Origin: Algoriphagus sp.
GTDB taxonomy: Bacteria > Bacteroidota > Bacteroidia > Cytophagales > Cyclobacteriaceae
Direction of reading: 5' to 3'
NCBI RefSeq assembly: GCF_029254265.1
Contig: NZ_JAQWXX010000034.1
Location: 1 to 47,532, forward strand
DNA: 47,532 nt
The translations under genes and the position numbers were made by a program. A model generated the notes under the pieces. That model saw nothing but the letters and a program-made list of their open reading frames with translations. It ran no database searches and was not told the origin of the DNA. Below are positions 34,831 to 41,933 of this stretch, in pieces. Every line of letters begins with the position of its first letter. The first letter of the stretch is position 1.

Positions 34831-36078
34831 ATGAAACCAACATTGATCATCGGCGGTGGAATCGTCGGACTTTTCTCAGCTTATTTTCTTCAGAAAGAAG
34901 GAATCGAAGTCACCATTATAGATCGGACGGACCTGAAAGATAATTGCTCCACGGGCAATGCGGGTATGATTGTGCCTAGTCATATAATTCCATTGGCTGC
35001 TCCAGGTATGATTTCCAAGGGGATCGGATGGATGTTTTCCTCCAAAAGCCCCTTTTATATTCATCCAAGACTGGATTATAAACTGGCTCAATGGTGTATG
35101 CTTTTTTTCAAAGCTGCAAATGAAAAGCAAGTAAAGCGGAGCATTCCTTTTTTGAAAAATTTGAGTTTGCTCAGTAAAGCGCTTTATCAAGAGTTCAAAA
35201 TGGAGCATCCGGAATCCGCAATTGCATTGGTGGAAAAAGGGTTAATGATGGCCTATCAAACTGATGCTGTAGAAAAAGAGGAAGTTGAATTTGCTCATTT
35301 GGCTCGGAAATACGGTTTGGAAGCAGAAATCCTCACTCCAGAAGACATCAAAAAAGTAGAGCCAAACCTAGAATTGAAGGCTAGAGGAGCCGTACTTTTC
35401 CCAGGAGACGCGCATTTGGACCCTGGTGCTTTATATGGCTTTTTGAAAAAATACTTAGAAGCAAAAGGAGTTAAATTCCAATACAATACTCAGGTTCTTG
35501 GCTTTGAGAAAGCTGGTCAAAAAGTGAATGCTGTACTGACCGATCAAGGCAAAATCGAAGCAGAAAAAGTCCTGCTCTGCGGTGGGTCTTGGTCTGGTGA
35601 ACTCGCCAAAATGCTTGGCTTTTCATTACCTATGATGGGCGGAAAAGGATATTCCTTTATTCAGGAAAACAAGCCAGAGATTTCTCAAGCGACAATTTTG
35701 ACAGAGATGAAAGTTGCTGTAAGCCCCTACGGAAATCAAGTTCGTTTTGGAGGAACAATGGAGATCGCAGGGACAGATCAATCAATTAATCTCAATCGAG
35801 TTAAAGGGATCTTTGAATCGATCAATCGGTATTACCCGGATTTCGAAGCAAAGTTTCCAGATGAAAACCAAATCTGGAAAGGGCTACGTCCCTGCTCACC
35901 GGATGGTTTGCCTTACATCGGATTAGCACCTGGATATTCCAATGTTTTAGTAGGAAGCGGACATTCCATGATGGGCATCTCTTTGGCTCCTGCAACTGGT
36001 AAAATTCTAGCCGAGATCCATCAACAAAAAAATACTGCAATCGAAATCCAAGGATTTGAAGTAGGAAGGTTTGATTGA
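34831..36078 (+). CDS. FAD-dependent oxidoreductase, probable cis-4-hydroxy-D-proline dehydrogenase
   Basis: The 415-residue DAO-family protein begins with the dinucleotide-binding fold IIGGGIVGLFSAYFLQKEG. It continues with DNCSTGNAGMIVPSHIIPLA, typical of DadA-like D-amino-acid dehydrogenases, and ends with the FAD site GLRPCSPDGLPYIG and SGHSMMGISLAPATG. Placed directly behind the hydroxyproline epimerase, it should oxidise cis-4-hydroxy-D-proline to pyrroline-4-hydroxy-2-carboxylate, the substrate of the DapA-family enzyme. Electrons would go to the respiratory chain. Confidence 0.87.
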   Translation: MKPTLIIGGGIVGLFSAYFLQKEGIEVTIIDRTDLKDNCSTGNAGMIVPSHIIPLAAPGMISKGIGWMFSSKSPFYIHPRLDYKLAQWCMLFFKAANEKQVKRSIPFLKNLSLLSKALYQEFKMEHPESAIALVEKGLMMAYQTDAVEKEEVEFAHLARKYGLEAEILTPEDIKKVEPNLELKARGAVLFPGDAHLDPGALYGFLKKYLEAKGVKFQYNTQVLGFEKAGQKVNAVLTDQGKIEAEKVLLCGGSWSGELAKMLGFSLPMMGGKGYSFIQENKPEISQATILTEMKVAVSPYGNQVRFGGTMEIAGTDQSINLNRVKGIFESINRYYPDFEAKFPDENQIWKGLRPCSPDGLPYIGLAPGYSNVLVGSGHSMMGISLAPATGKILAEIHQQKNTAIEIQGFEVGRFD

Positions 36079-36081
36079 AGA

Positions 36082-36150
36082 GAGGGTAGTTAGGAAGTTA
36101 GGAGGTCGTAAGTTGGAGGTCAGGAGGTTGGAGGCCGGAAGTTGGAAGTT
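36082..36150. repeat. Degenerate GGAGGT/GGAAGTT repeat tract
   Basis: The tract consists of loosely repeated 7-8 base units of the kind GTTGGAG, GTCAGGAG and GGAAGTT, running from just after the oxidoreductase stop to about 36150. It contains no gene and may mark slippage or a recombination scar. Confidence 0.5.
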
Positions 36151-36207
36151 CTTCAGTAAATCCGAAAATTCAACCTTTAGAATAAATAAGCAGCGGAAAT
36201 CGGTGGA

Positions 36208-36627
36208 TTAAAGCGCTTCGCTATATCTTTTAAAATTATCTAAAATGGCCTGCCAGCCTTGTCTTTGGAGCTCGATTGAATTTTCCTGCTCCGGTTCAAA
36301 TGTTTCGGTAACCAGCACCCCATCACCCTCTACTTCAAATTTTATCCAAACTTTTCTTCCATCCTCTAATTGATAACTGATAAGTTTTTCAGTTTCCACT
36401 TCCAGGTATTTCCCTTCAAAATCAAACCCAAAACTTCCATCTCGAGCTTCCATTCGATACATAAACTTCCCTCCTACTTTCAAATCATTTTTTGCGAAGG
36501 GTGTGTACCAATCTGGGCTGGCATTATTCCACTTTTTGATATGCACAGGTCTAATCCAGACTTTCCATACTATTTCAATTGGAAGATTGACAAAAGTTGA
36601 AATTGTGATCGTAGAAGTAGAGCCCAT
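36208..36627 (-). CDS. AHSA1/SRPBCC domain protein
   Basis: The 139-residue protein fits the START-like SRPBCC fold of the AHSA1 (Hsp90 activator homologue 1) type. Recognisable parts are TFVNLPIEIVWKVWIRPVHIKKWNN, DLKVGGKFMYRMEARDG, YLEVETEKLISYQLEDGRKV, and the C-terminal GWQAILDNFKRYSEA. Such proteins bind hydrophobic ligands; their biological role in bacteria is mostly unknown. It is convergent with the hydroxyproline cluster and monocistronic. Confidence 0.85.
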   Translation of the reverse strand: MGSTSTITISTFVNLPIEIVWKVWIRPVHIKKWNNASPDWYTPFAKNDLKVGGKFMYRMEARDGSFGFDFEGKYLEVETEKLISYQLEDGRKVWIKFEVEGDGVLVTETFEPEQENSIELQRQGWQAILDNFKRYSEAL

Positions 36628-36692
36628 AACAGGATTGGTTTAGTCAGGGAAGTTAAAAAATTGCAAGGCTTTACACCAAAAAAACTTAAAAC

Positions 36693-36722
36693 AAAAAAAG
36701 GATAACATTTCTAGTATCCTCC
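36693..36722 (-). terminator. Terminator of the LytS/LytR-type operon
   Basis: AGGATA (36699-36704) and TATCCT (36715-36720) form a stem, and the A-run on the plus strand gives a U-tract on the minus strand. It lies downstream of the response regulator gene. It is almost identical to the hairpin at 39635-39662. Confidence 0.7.
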
Positions 36723-36806
36723 TTTTGGAATCCAGAAGGAACTAAGTTTGCTTATGTGAAATATGGGTTAAAGGATTTGAAATCAAAGGATAATTCAACA
36801 GCAGAT

Positions 36807-37583
36807 TTAAGATTCATTCATCCACTTAATAAAATCAGGGGTAGCACTTTGGCTACAAACCAACAAATTGTTTTCTCCTTGGACTTTGATTGCAACTGAG
36901 TTCTTGGAGTATCGTTCCAGTCCCAAAACATATTTACTATGTACCAAATGACTCCGGCTGATTCGAAAGAATTTATCCTGGCTTAATTGTTCTTCCAATT
37001 CCCTCAAAGTAGATTCTTTGAGTAAATGCTTTTTCGAAAATTGATCCACAGCCCATACCAATGAGTTTTCTGCCAAGAAAAAGCTTACCTCATCCAATGA
37101 CAAAAAATAAGCCCCTTTGTGGTTTGGAACCAATATCCTGCTTTTGAAAGTAGGTCTATCTAACACTTGAATTCCAATCACCTGCTGTAATTTTTCCAAA
37201 ATGGCAGATTGCTCCTCATTGGACCACGACAACCTTTTGAACTTTGCCCAAGCGCTCATAAATCGTGCTTGGTTGAATGGTTTCAGTAAATATTCAATCC
37301 CATTCCCCTCAAAAGCCTGCATCCAAAACTGGTTATAGGCTGTGGTAAAAATAATTGGACAATTAATATCAATTTCTTCGAACAACTGAAAAACATTGCC
37401 ATCCAGTAATTCGATATCTGAAATCAAGAGATCAAGTTTGGGTGAATTTTTAAAGAAGGAAATCCCTGCCTCCACAGAATCCAACTCCGCAATCACTTCA
37501 ACGGATTCCTCCAGCCCCTCCAAAAATCTCTTGATTTTATTTCTTGAAGGCACTTCATCCTCTAAAATTACTACCCGAATCAT
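36807..37583 (-). CDS. LytR/AlgR-type response regulator
   Basis: The 258-residue protein has a receiver domain with the acidic pair in LEDEVPSRN, the phosphoacceptor in LLISDIELLDG (Asp56), and YLLKPFN with the conserved lysine. A C-terminal LytTR DNA-binding domain follows (ISRSHLVHSKYVLGLERY). Its start overlaps the end of the sensor kinase gene by four bases, so the pair is translationally coupled. It binds DNA after phosphorylation by the adjacent kinase; the target is unknown. Confidence 0.9.
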   Translation of the reverse strand: MIRVVILEDEVPSRNKIKRFLEGLEESVEVIAELDSVEAGISFFKNSPKLDLLISDIELLDGNVFQLFEEIDINCPIIFTTAYNQFWMQAFEGNGIEYLLKPFNQARFMSAWAKFKRLSWSNEEQSAILEKLQQVIGIQVLDRPTFKSRILVPNHKGAYFLSLDEVSFFLAENSLVWAVDQFSKKHLLKESTLRELEEQLSQDKFFRISRSHLVHSKYVLGLERYSKNSVAIKVQGENNLLVCSQSATPDFIKWMNES

Positions 37584-38614
37584 ATTACTTTTTCTTTTAT
37601 CAATGGTAATTCCACAGTAAAGGAATCATTGGTCTTGACTATTTCCAAGGTCTCTTTACTGAGAAGCCTGTATTGTTTTATTAGGTTTTTCAAGCCTCTT
37701 CCTCCACTATGCTTTTTATGTTTATATGGCTTTAATTGATTCCAGACCGCAATTTTTTCATTGACTTGAATGGAAATGGAGATGGGTTGGCTTTCGCTTC
37801 CCTGATTATGAAAAACCGCATTTTCTATCAACACTTGTAAGGTTAAAGGGGGAATCCAGAAATCAGGGATTTCATTAGGCACTTCAAGTTTATAGCCAGC
37901 ACCGAATTTTCTGGACAACAATCGAAAGTAATTTAAAGAAAAGGCCAGTTCCTCCTTCAAAGGAACAAGATGGCTATCTGACTTCTCCAAGGCATAGCGG
38001 TAAATCTCAGAAAATTCATGTAAGAACTCTGATGCCACCGCTGGATTTTCCTCTATCAATTGATCTAGAACATTGAGGTTGTTAAACAAAAAATGAGGAT
38101 TTAGCTGCTGTTTCAATTGGTATATGGTCAATTCCGACATTGCCTGATCATAATCTGCAAGCTTCTTTTGATGCTCCTGAAATTTCCTGAATAATAGGAA
38201 GGCAAAATAAAACCCACCGTAAATCATGAAATCCAATACACGGGTAAAATTTGACAGAAAAACTACCTCTCCCATAAAATTCCTCTCAAAATTCCCAAAA
38301 GCAAGCGCTATGAAAAGCGAGAAGGCATTACTTATCAATATCCAGCCTATTAATCCCAACAGGAAGCTTAGCAAAGCTTTTTTCCTCTGAAGGGGAAATT
38401 GATTTCCATGGATTTTCAAATAGCTATAGCGGAGAAGCAAAACAATAATTAAGAAGTTTGGAATTGCCGTGATAACCGATTCAGGGGTGAAAGTATAGAG
38501 ATTGATCACTTGTCCGGGACCAATTCTAGACTTAATGGAATCCAAAAAGGTGAAAAATATAATGAAAAGTAAAAATTCGGATGAAAGTTGTAATCGCTCC
38601 AGTAGCTTTTTCAT
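37580..38614 (-). CDS. LytS-type sensor histidine kinase
   Basis: The 344-residue protein has four predicted membrane helices in the first 145 residues. A His_kinase (PF06580) segment follows, QQLNPHFLFNNLNVLDQLIE, with phospho-accepting His174. The HATPase domain shows PPLTLQVLIENAVFHN (N-box) and KHSGGRGLKNLIKQY (G-box). No extracytoplasmic sensor domain is evident, so signal sensing is probably in the membrane. Its start lies only 14 bases beyond a hairpin that ends the upstream gene. Confidence 0.9.
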   Translation of the reverse strand: MKKLLERLQLSSEFLLFIIFFTFLDSIKSRIGPGQVINLYTFTPESVITAIPNFLIIVLLLRYSYLKIHGNQFPLQRKKALLSFLLGLIGWILISNAFSLFIALAFGNFERNFMGEVVFLSNFTRVLDFMIYGGFYFAFLLFRKFQEHQKKLADYDQAMSELTIYQLKQQLNPHFLFNNLNVLDQLIEENPAVASEFLHEFSEIYRYALEKSDSHLVPLKEELAFSLNYFRLLSRKFGAGYKLEVPNEIPDFWIPPLTLQVLIENAVFHNQGSESQPISISIQVNEKIAVWNQLKPYKHKKHSGGRGLKNLIKQYRLLSKETLEIVKTNDSFTVELPLIKEKVI

Positions 38615-38628
38615 AGGTCTAATAAAAG

Positions 38629-38652
38629 AAGGTGGAAGGATTCTTCCACCTT
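38629..38652 (-). terminator. Hairpin between the exported hypothetical gene and the kinase gene
   Basis: AAGGTGGAAG (38629-38638) pairs perfectly with CTTCCACCTT (38643-38652) around a GATT loop. On the minus strand it is followed by CTTTTATT. It begins 8 bases after one stop codon and ends 14 bases before the kinase start, so it may terminate or attenuate transcription into the kinase gene. Confidence 0.75.
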
Positions 38653-38660
38653 TGATATTT

Positions 38661-39404
38661 TTATTTCTTTTCTGGCCAGGTACTAGTCACATTTCCTTTT
38701 TCATCATATGCCTCCAACTTAGGATTATTGTCCTTATCGATGTAGAACATAGCTCTTGGCATCCCTTTATCATCAAACAAAAATAACCCGTTATTTTGAC
38801 TTCTTGATTTCCCTAACATAATTCTGGGAGCTCCTCCAAGTAGTTCTTGTTCTTGGTATTCTGAGTATTTGGCTTTAAATGCCTCGGGGTCTGACTTTCT
38901 GAGTTCTTTTAATTCCAGCATGATCTCACGCGTTTTTTCTTGGGACTCTTTAGCCGGTCTGTCATTGAAAACCAAACTTGAACTTACATATCGATCCTCT
39001 CCTTTTTTGGAATCAGTCGTTAACAACTGCATGACCTGATCTCCATCATATTGGTCAAATGTCAAGGATAGACCTGAGCTATGCCCATTTTCCTTTTTCT
39101 CCCCATCATAAATGAATCCTCCACATTCCAACCCATCTTCATTGAAAAACAGCATTCCTGCTCTTTTCTTTCTATCAGCGTTGGTGTTGTTCCCATTGAT
39201 TTTATCCTCACCATTTGGGAAAAGTCCAGCATTCGTGATGATCATTTTTACAGTCCCGTCAGCTTCCACCACATTTATTCTTTGTACATCTATGGTTTCA
39301 AACTGCTGGTTTCCTGAACCTTTAAATGAGGTGAAGAATAAGAAAGAAGAGCTAATTGCCGCAGTTACTGCGAATGTTCTGAGAAAGATAAGTTCCTTGT
39401 TCAT
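38661..39404 (-). CDS. Exported hypothetical protein
   Basis: The 247-residue protein has a signal or anchor helix (FAVTAAISSSFLFFTSF). Its domain repeats a 'V/I-x-x-A/D-G-x-x-x-M/A' layout: RINVVEADGTVKMIITNAG, RAGMLFFNEDGLECGGFIYDG, GLFLFDDKGMPRAMFYIDKD, PKLEAYDEKGNV. It is rich in short beta-hairpin units, as in several Bacteroidota proteins of unknown role. It lies upstream of the kinase/regulator pair and could be a sensor partner or an independent envelope protein. Confidence 0.65.
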   Translation of the reverse strand: MNKELIFLRTFAVTAAISSSFLFFTSFKGSGNQQFETIDVQRINVVEADGTVKMIITNAGLFPNGEDKINGNNTNADRKKRAGMLFFNEDGLECGGFIYDGEKKENGHSSGLSLTFDQYDGDQVMQLLTTDSKKGEDRYVSSSLVFNDRPAKESQEKTREIMLELKELRKSDPEAFKAKYSEYQEQELLGGAPRIMLGKSRSQNNGLFLFDDKGMPRAMFYIDKDNNPKLEAYDEKGNVTSTWPEKK

Positions 39405-39634
39405 GTGCTTAGTTTTATAATTAATTGATTATCAAAACTAGATCAAGCACATGACGCAGAACACCCCTTTCAAATGGGCTAAGGAATATTTTAAATGAAC
39501 GGATGAAAAAAGTAAATAAAGCAAATCCTAAAAAACAAAAAATCAGAAATACCACCTGATATCGGAAAGAGTTCCAACCCCACTCTTTTCTTGATCTTGA
39601 GTAGAACCTGTGAACATTCAAAATTTCCATAAAA

Positions 39635-39662
39635 TAAAAAAGGATACCATTTCTAGTATCCT
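39635..39662 (-). terminator. Terminator-like hairpin at the element boundary
   Basis: AGGATAC (39641-39647) pairs with GTATCCT (39656-39662); the plus-strand A-run gives a U-tract on the minus strand. It lies directly after the tRNA-like 3' end when read on the minus strand, as expected for a tRNA gene's own terminator. Confidence 0.6.
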
Positions 39663-39665
39663 CTA

Positions 39666-39688
39666 ATGTAGCGGGAACAGGGCTACAT
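39666..39688 (-). other. Candidate attachment-site core resembling a tRNA 3' end
   Basis: ATGTAGC (39666-39672) and GCTACAT (39682-39688) are perfect inverted arms around a 9-base centre, the usual shape of a tyrosine-recombinase core site. On the minus strand the centre reads CCTGTTCCCGCTACA, which looks like the T-stem plus acceptor strand of a tRNA 3' end, followed by a terminator. Isotype cannot be set. The integrase gene begins about 180 bases away. Confidence 0.5.
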
Positions 39689-39800
39689 ACCTCTTTTTTA
39701 TTCTTTATTATTTTTTATCATTTTTTATGCCATATTGACCATTAAATGAAGTTTTAATGTAAATTTAGGTAAAGTAATTCGGTAAATAAAGTAAGTAAAA

Positions 39801-39861
39801 CCGTCCCCAATTCCGTCCCCATTTGAGGGATTTAATCCAAAACCGTCCCCAAAACCGTCCC
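39801..39861 (+). promoter_or_regulatory. Four CCGTCCC direct repeats before the integrase gene
   Basis: CCGTCCC(C) starts at 39801, 39813, 39843 and 39855. The pairs are 12 bases apart, and the second pair is displaced exactly 42 bases from the first, so the sites fall on one helix face. The last copy ends five bases before the integrase ATG. Likely arm-type binding sites for the integrase or excisionase, and possibly an autoregulatory operator. Confidence 0.6.
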
Positions 39862-39866
39862 TAAAT

Positions 39867-41180
39867 ATGGCAAGCTTTAATGTCTACTTGAAAGACAAAA
39901 ACAGCGAAAATACAACCTCTATTATTTTGGTTGTCCGTTGGTCTGGTAATACTTTAAAATACGCAAGTGGTAAGTCTGTTTCACCAGCTCACTGGAATAC
40001 TGAGAAGCAAAATGTCAAGCCTGTAAAGGCCGTAGAAGACCACAAGGTTATAAATGGACATTTAGGAAGGGTAAGAGAAGCCGGGCAAAAGGCTTTCAAT
40101 GATTTAGAACTAGAATTGAATCGAGAACCAACTTTAAAGGAACTCAAAGCAAGAATCGATTCAGAATTAGGAAAGGTCAAAGAATCGGAACCTGTGGAGG
40201 TCGTTACTTTTTTAGGAGTCTTCAAACAGTTCATTCAAGACTCTAAAGATGGGAACCGTTTAACTTCCACCGGAAAAAGGTTCGATAAGCGTTCAATTCA
40301 AAAATATAATACCGTTTTCGACATGCTAGAAATCTTTGGAAAGGGGTACAACCTAACATTTGAAACTATCAACAAAGAATTTTACACCAAGTTTGTTGCC
40401 TATCTGAATAAGAAGAAATTCAGCCTAAACAACGTAGGCAAATACATTCAAGTGATTAAGACATTTTTGAATTATGCAACCGAAAACGGCTATAATCAAA
40501 ACATGTATTTTCAATCCAAAGCATTCAAAGCTCATAAGGTTGCGGGGTTTTCCATTTACCTTACTGAAAAGGAAGTTAGCGACATATACGAGCAAGATTT
40601 AAGCTCTATGCCTCATTTAGAGCGTGTAAGGGACTTGTTTATCGTTGGATGTTGGACTGGACTAAGGTTCAGCGATTTCACAAATATTAAACCTGAAAAT
40701 ATTCAGGATAATTTCCTTCATATCACCACATTTAAGACGGACGAAAAGGTGATAATCCCTATTCATTGGATGGTTAGGCAAATCATGGATAAATATGCTG
40801 GCAAATACTCTAATAGCCTTCCTCCAGCTATCGTAAATCAAAAAATGAACTCCTACCTTAAAGATATTGCGGGAAAAGTAGATAGCCTTAAAGTAGATAT
40901 AGAAACAGAAGGGATAAAAGGAGGCTTAAAAGTCCATGGAATTCTAAAAAAATGGGAATTAGTTACTACTCATACGGCCCGCCGTTCATTTGCTACCAAC
41001 GTTTATAAATCTGGGTTTCCCGCAATCTCATTAATGAAAATCACAGGCCATAAAACCGAAAAGGCTTTTTTACTTTATATTAAAGTAACGCCAGAAGAAA
41101 ATGCAATTAAACTTGCTGAACATTGGGCAAAGCCAATAATGAAAGTAAGTCAGATCAATAAAACTTGCCAAGAATATTAA
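39867..41180 (+). CDS. Tyrosine recombinase (site-specific integrase)
   Basis: The 437-residue protein has an N-terminal arm-binding domain of the Bacteroidota phage-integrase type and a SAM-like core-binding domain (about 115-215). The catalytic residues are complete: Arg267 in CWTGLRFSD, Lys290 in TFKTDEK, His369 and Arg372 in TTHTARRSF, His395 in ITGHKTEKAF and Tyr404 in LLYIKVTPEE. It should catalyse insertion and excision of the element. It is the first gene inside the candidate boundary and is preceded by its repeat cluster. Upstream genes face away from it. Confidence 0.93.
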   Translation: MASFNVYLKDKNSENTTSIILVVRWSGNTLKYASGKSVSPAHWNTEKQNVKPVKAVEDHKVINGHLGRVREAGQKAFNDLELELNREPTLKELKARIDSELGKVKESEPVEVVTFLGVFKQFIQDSKDGNRLTSTGKRFDKRSIQKYNTVFDMLEIFGKGYNLTFETINKEFYTKFVAYLNKKKFSLNNVGKYIQVIKTFLNYATENGYNQNMYFQSKAFKAHKVAGFSIYLTEKEVSDIYEQDLSSMPHLERVRDLFIVGCWTGLRFSDFTNIKPENIQDNFLHITTFKTDEKVIIPIHWMVRQIMDKYAGKYSNSLPPAIVNQKMNSYLKDIAGKVDSLKVDIETEGIKGGLKVHGILKKWELVTTHTARRSFATNVYKSGFPAISLMKITGHKTEKAFLLYIKVTPEENAIKLAEHWAKPIMKVSQINKTCQEY

Positions 41181-41323
41181 ATTTATGTGAGGAAGAAACT
41201 GCATTTAACGAATTACTTCGAACGATCACTCTATATATTCCTAGTACTTTGCCATTATTGAGGGTAATCTTTACCGCAACATTTCTGCCACATAGAAAGG
41301 CATTTTTCGTTATGGCACATTTA

Positions 41324-41608
41324 TTAAGGAATTTGCTTTAATGCTTTTTCCAACTCGTCAGATTTGTAATAAATCCGTCCTCCACAGTTATAGGACTTTA
41401 ATAGACTTTGTTTTGTCCATTCACCTAAAGTTGGAAGACTAATCTTCAAAACTTTACACGCTTCCTGTCTTGTCAGAATCTCCCTTTTAGATTGAACTTC
41501 TGAAGGAATAGTAAGCCCTTTCAGGGCCTCAATTACTGCCTTGGTTGTTGATTCTTTAATCAGGGATTCTAAGGCTTGGGGAGTGGTGATAATTAATGGC
41601 TCAGTCAT
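41324..41608 (-). CDS. Excisionase-like helix-turn-helix protein
   Basis: The 94-residue protein has a HTH_17 / MerR-like winged helix at about residues 43-90 (ILTRQEACKVLKISLPTLGEW ... GGRIYYKSDELEKAL). Its N-terminal 40 residues are coil and helix. Such small proteins are encoded next to integrases in Bacteroidota elements and act as excisionases or control factors. Its ATG immediately follows the stop of the 65-aa gene upstream, so the two form an operon. Confidence 0.8.
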   Translation of the reverse strand: MTEPLIITTPQALESLIKESTTKAVIEALKGLTIPSEVQSKREILTRQEACKVLKISLPTLGEWTKQSLLKSYNCGGRIYYKSDELEKALKQIP

Positions 41609-41806
41609 TTATACTCCATTTTTATTACAATTTCCGACATTCAATTCTTTTGATTTCTCCAATTCTTTCTCTAGGGCGTCAAGCTCTAAATCAACCAAAA
41701 ATTCCAACCATATCCGTATAGCATATAAGTCTTGACTTGAATACCGATTTGTTTTTCTGGTATTCAAAATCTTCTCGCATGCCGATATTGAAATTTGATT
41801 TTTCAT
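41609..41806 (-). CDS. Small element-associated hypothetical protein
   Basis: The 65-residue protein begins ISISACEKILNTRKTNRYSS and continues as a helix LYAIRIWLEFLVDLELDALE. A 'CxKIL...Y...ei..ir.fL..la.ie' layout recurs in short proteins beside excisionases of Bacteroidota elements, though no function is known. It directly precedes the HTH gene with adjacent stop and start codons. Confidence 0.65.
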   Translation of the reverse strand: MKNQISISACEKILNTRKTNRYSSQDLYAIRIWLEFLVDLELDALEKELEKSKELNVGNCNKNGV

Positions 41807-41933
41807 TTTAGGAAATAGTTATCTCAGTATGCTCATTTTTTAAAATGGGCATTTGTTTGATTATAGTAAGATTTGATTGATTTATTGGTTGGACTTGAAC
41901 GCCCTAGGAAGGAAGAATTATCATTGCTGCTAG

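Larger units (their letters stand above)
39405..39866. other. Left boundary region of the mobile element
   Basis: These 462 bases contain no convincing gene. They hold, left to right, a terminator-like hairpin (39635-39662), an inverted-repeat core resembling a tRNA 3' end (39666-39688), and four CCGTCCC repeats just before the integrase start (39801-39861). Together they look like the element end. Confidence 0.55.

Noticed and set aside
39421..39630. 69-residue minus-strand frame with one hydrophobic stretch
   Set aside because: It occupies the expected promoter region of the neighbouring gene and has no family resemblance.
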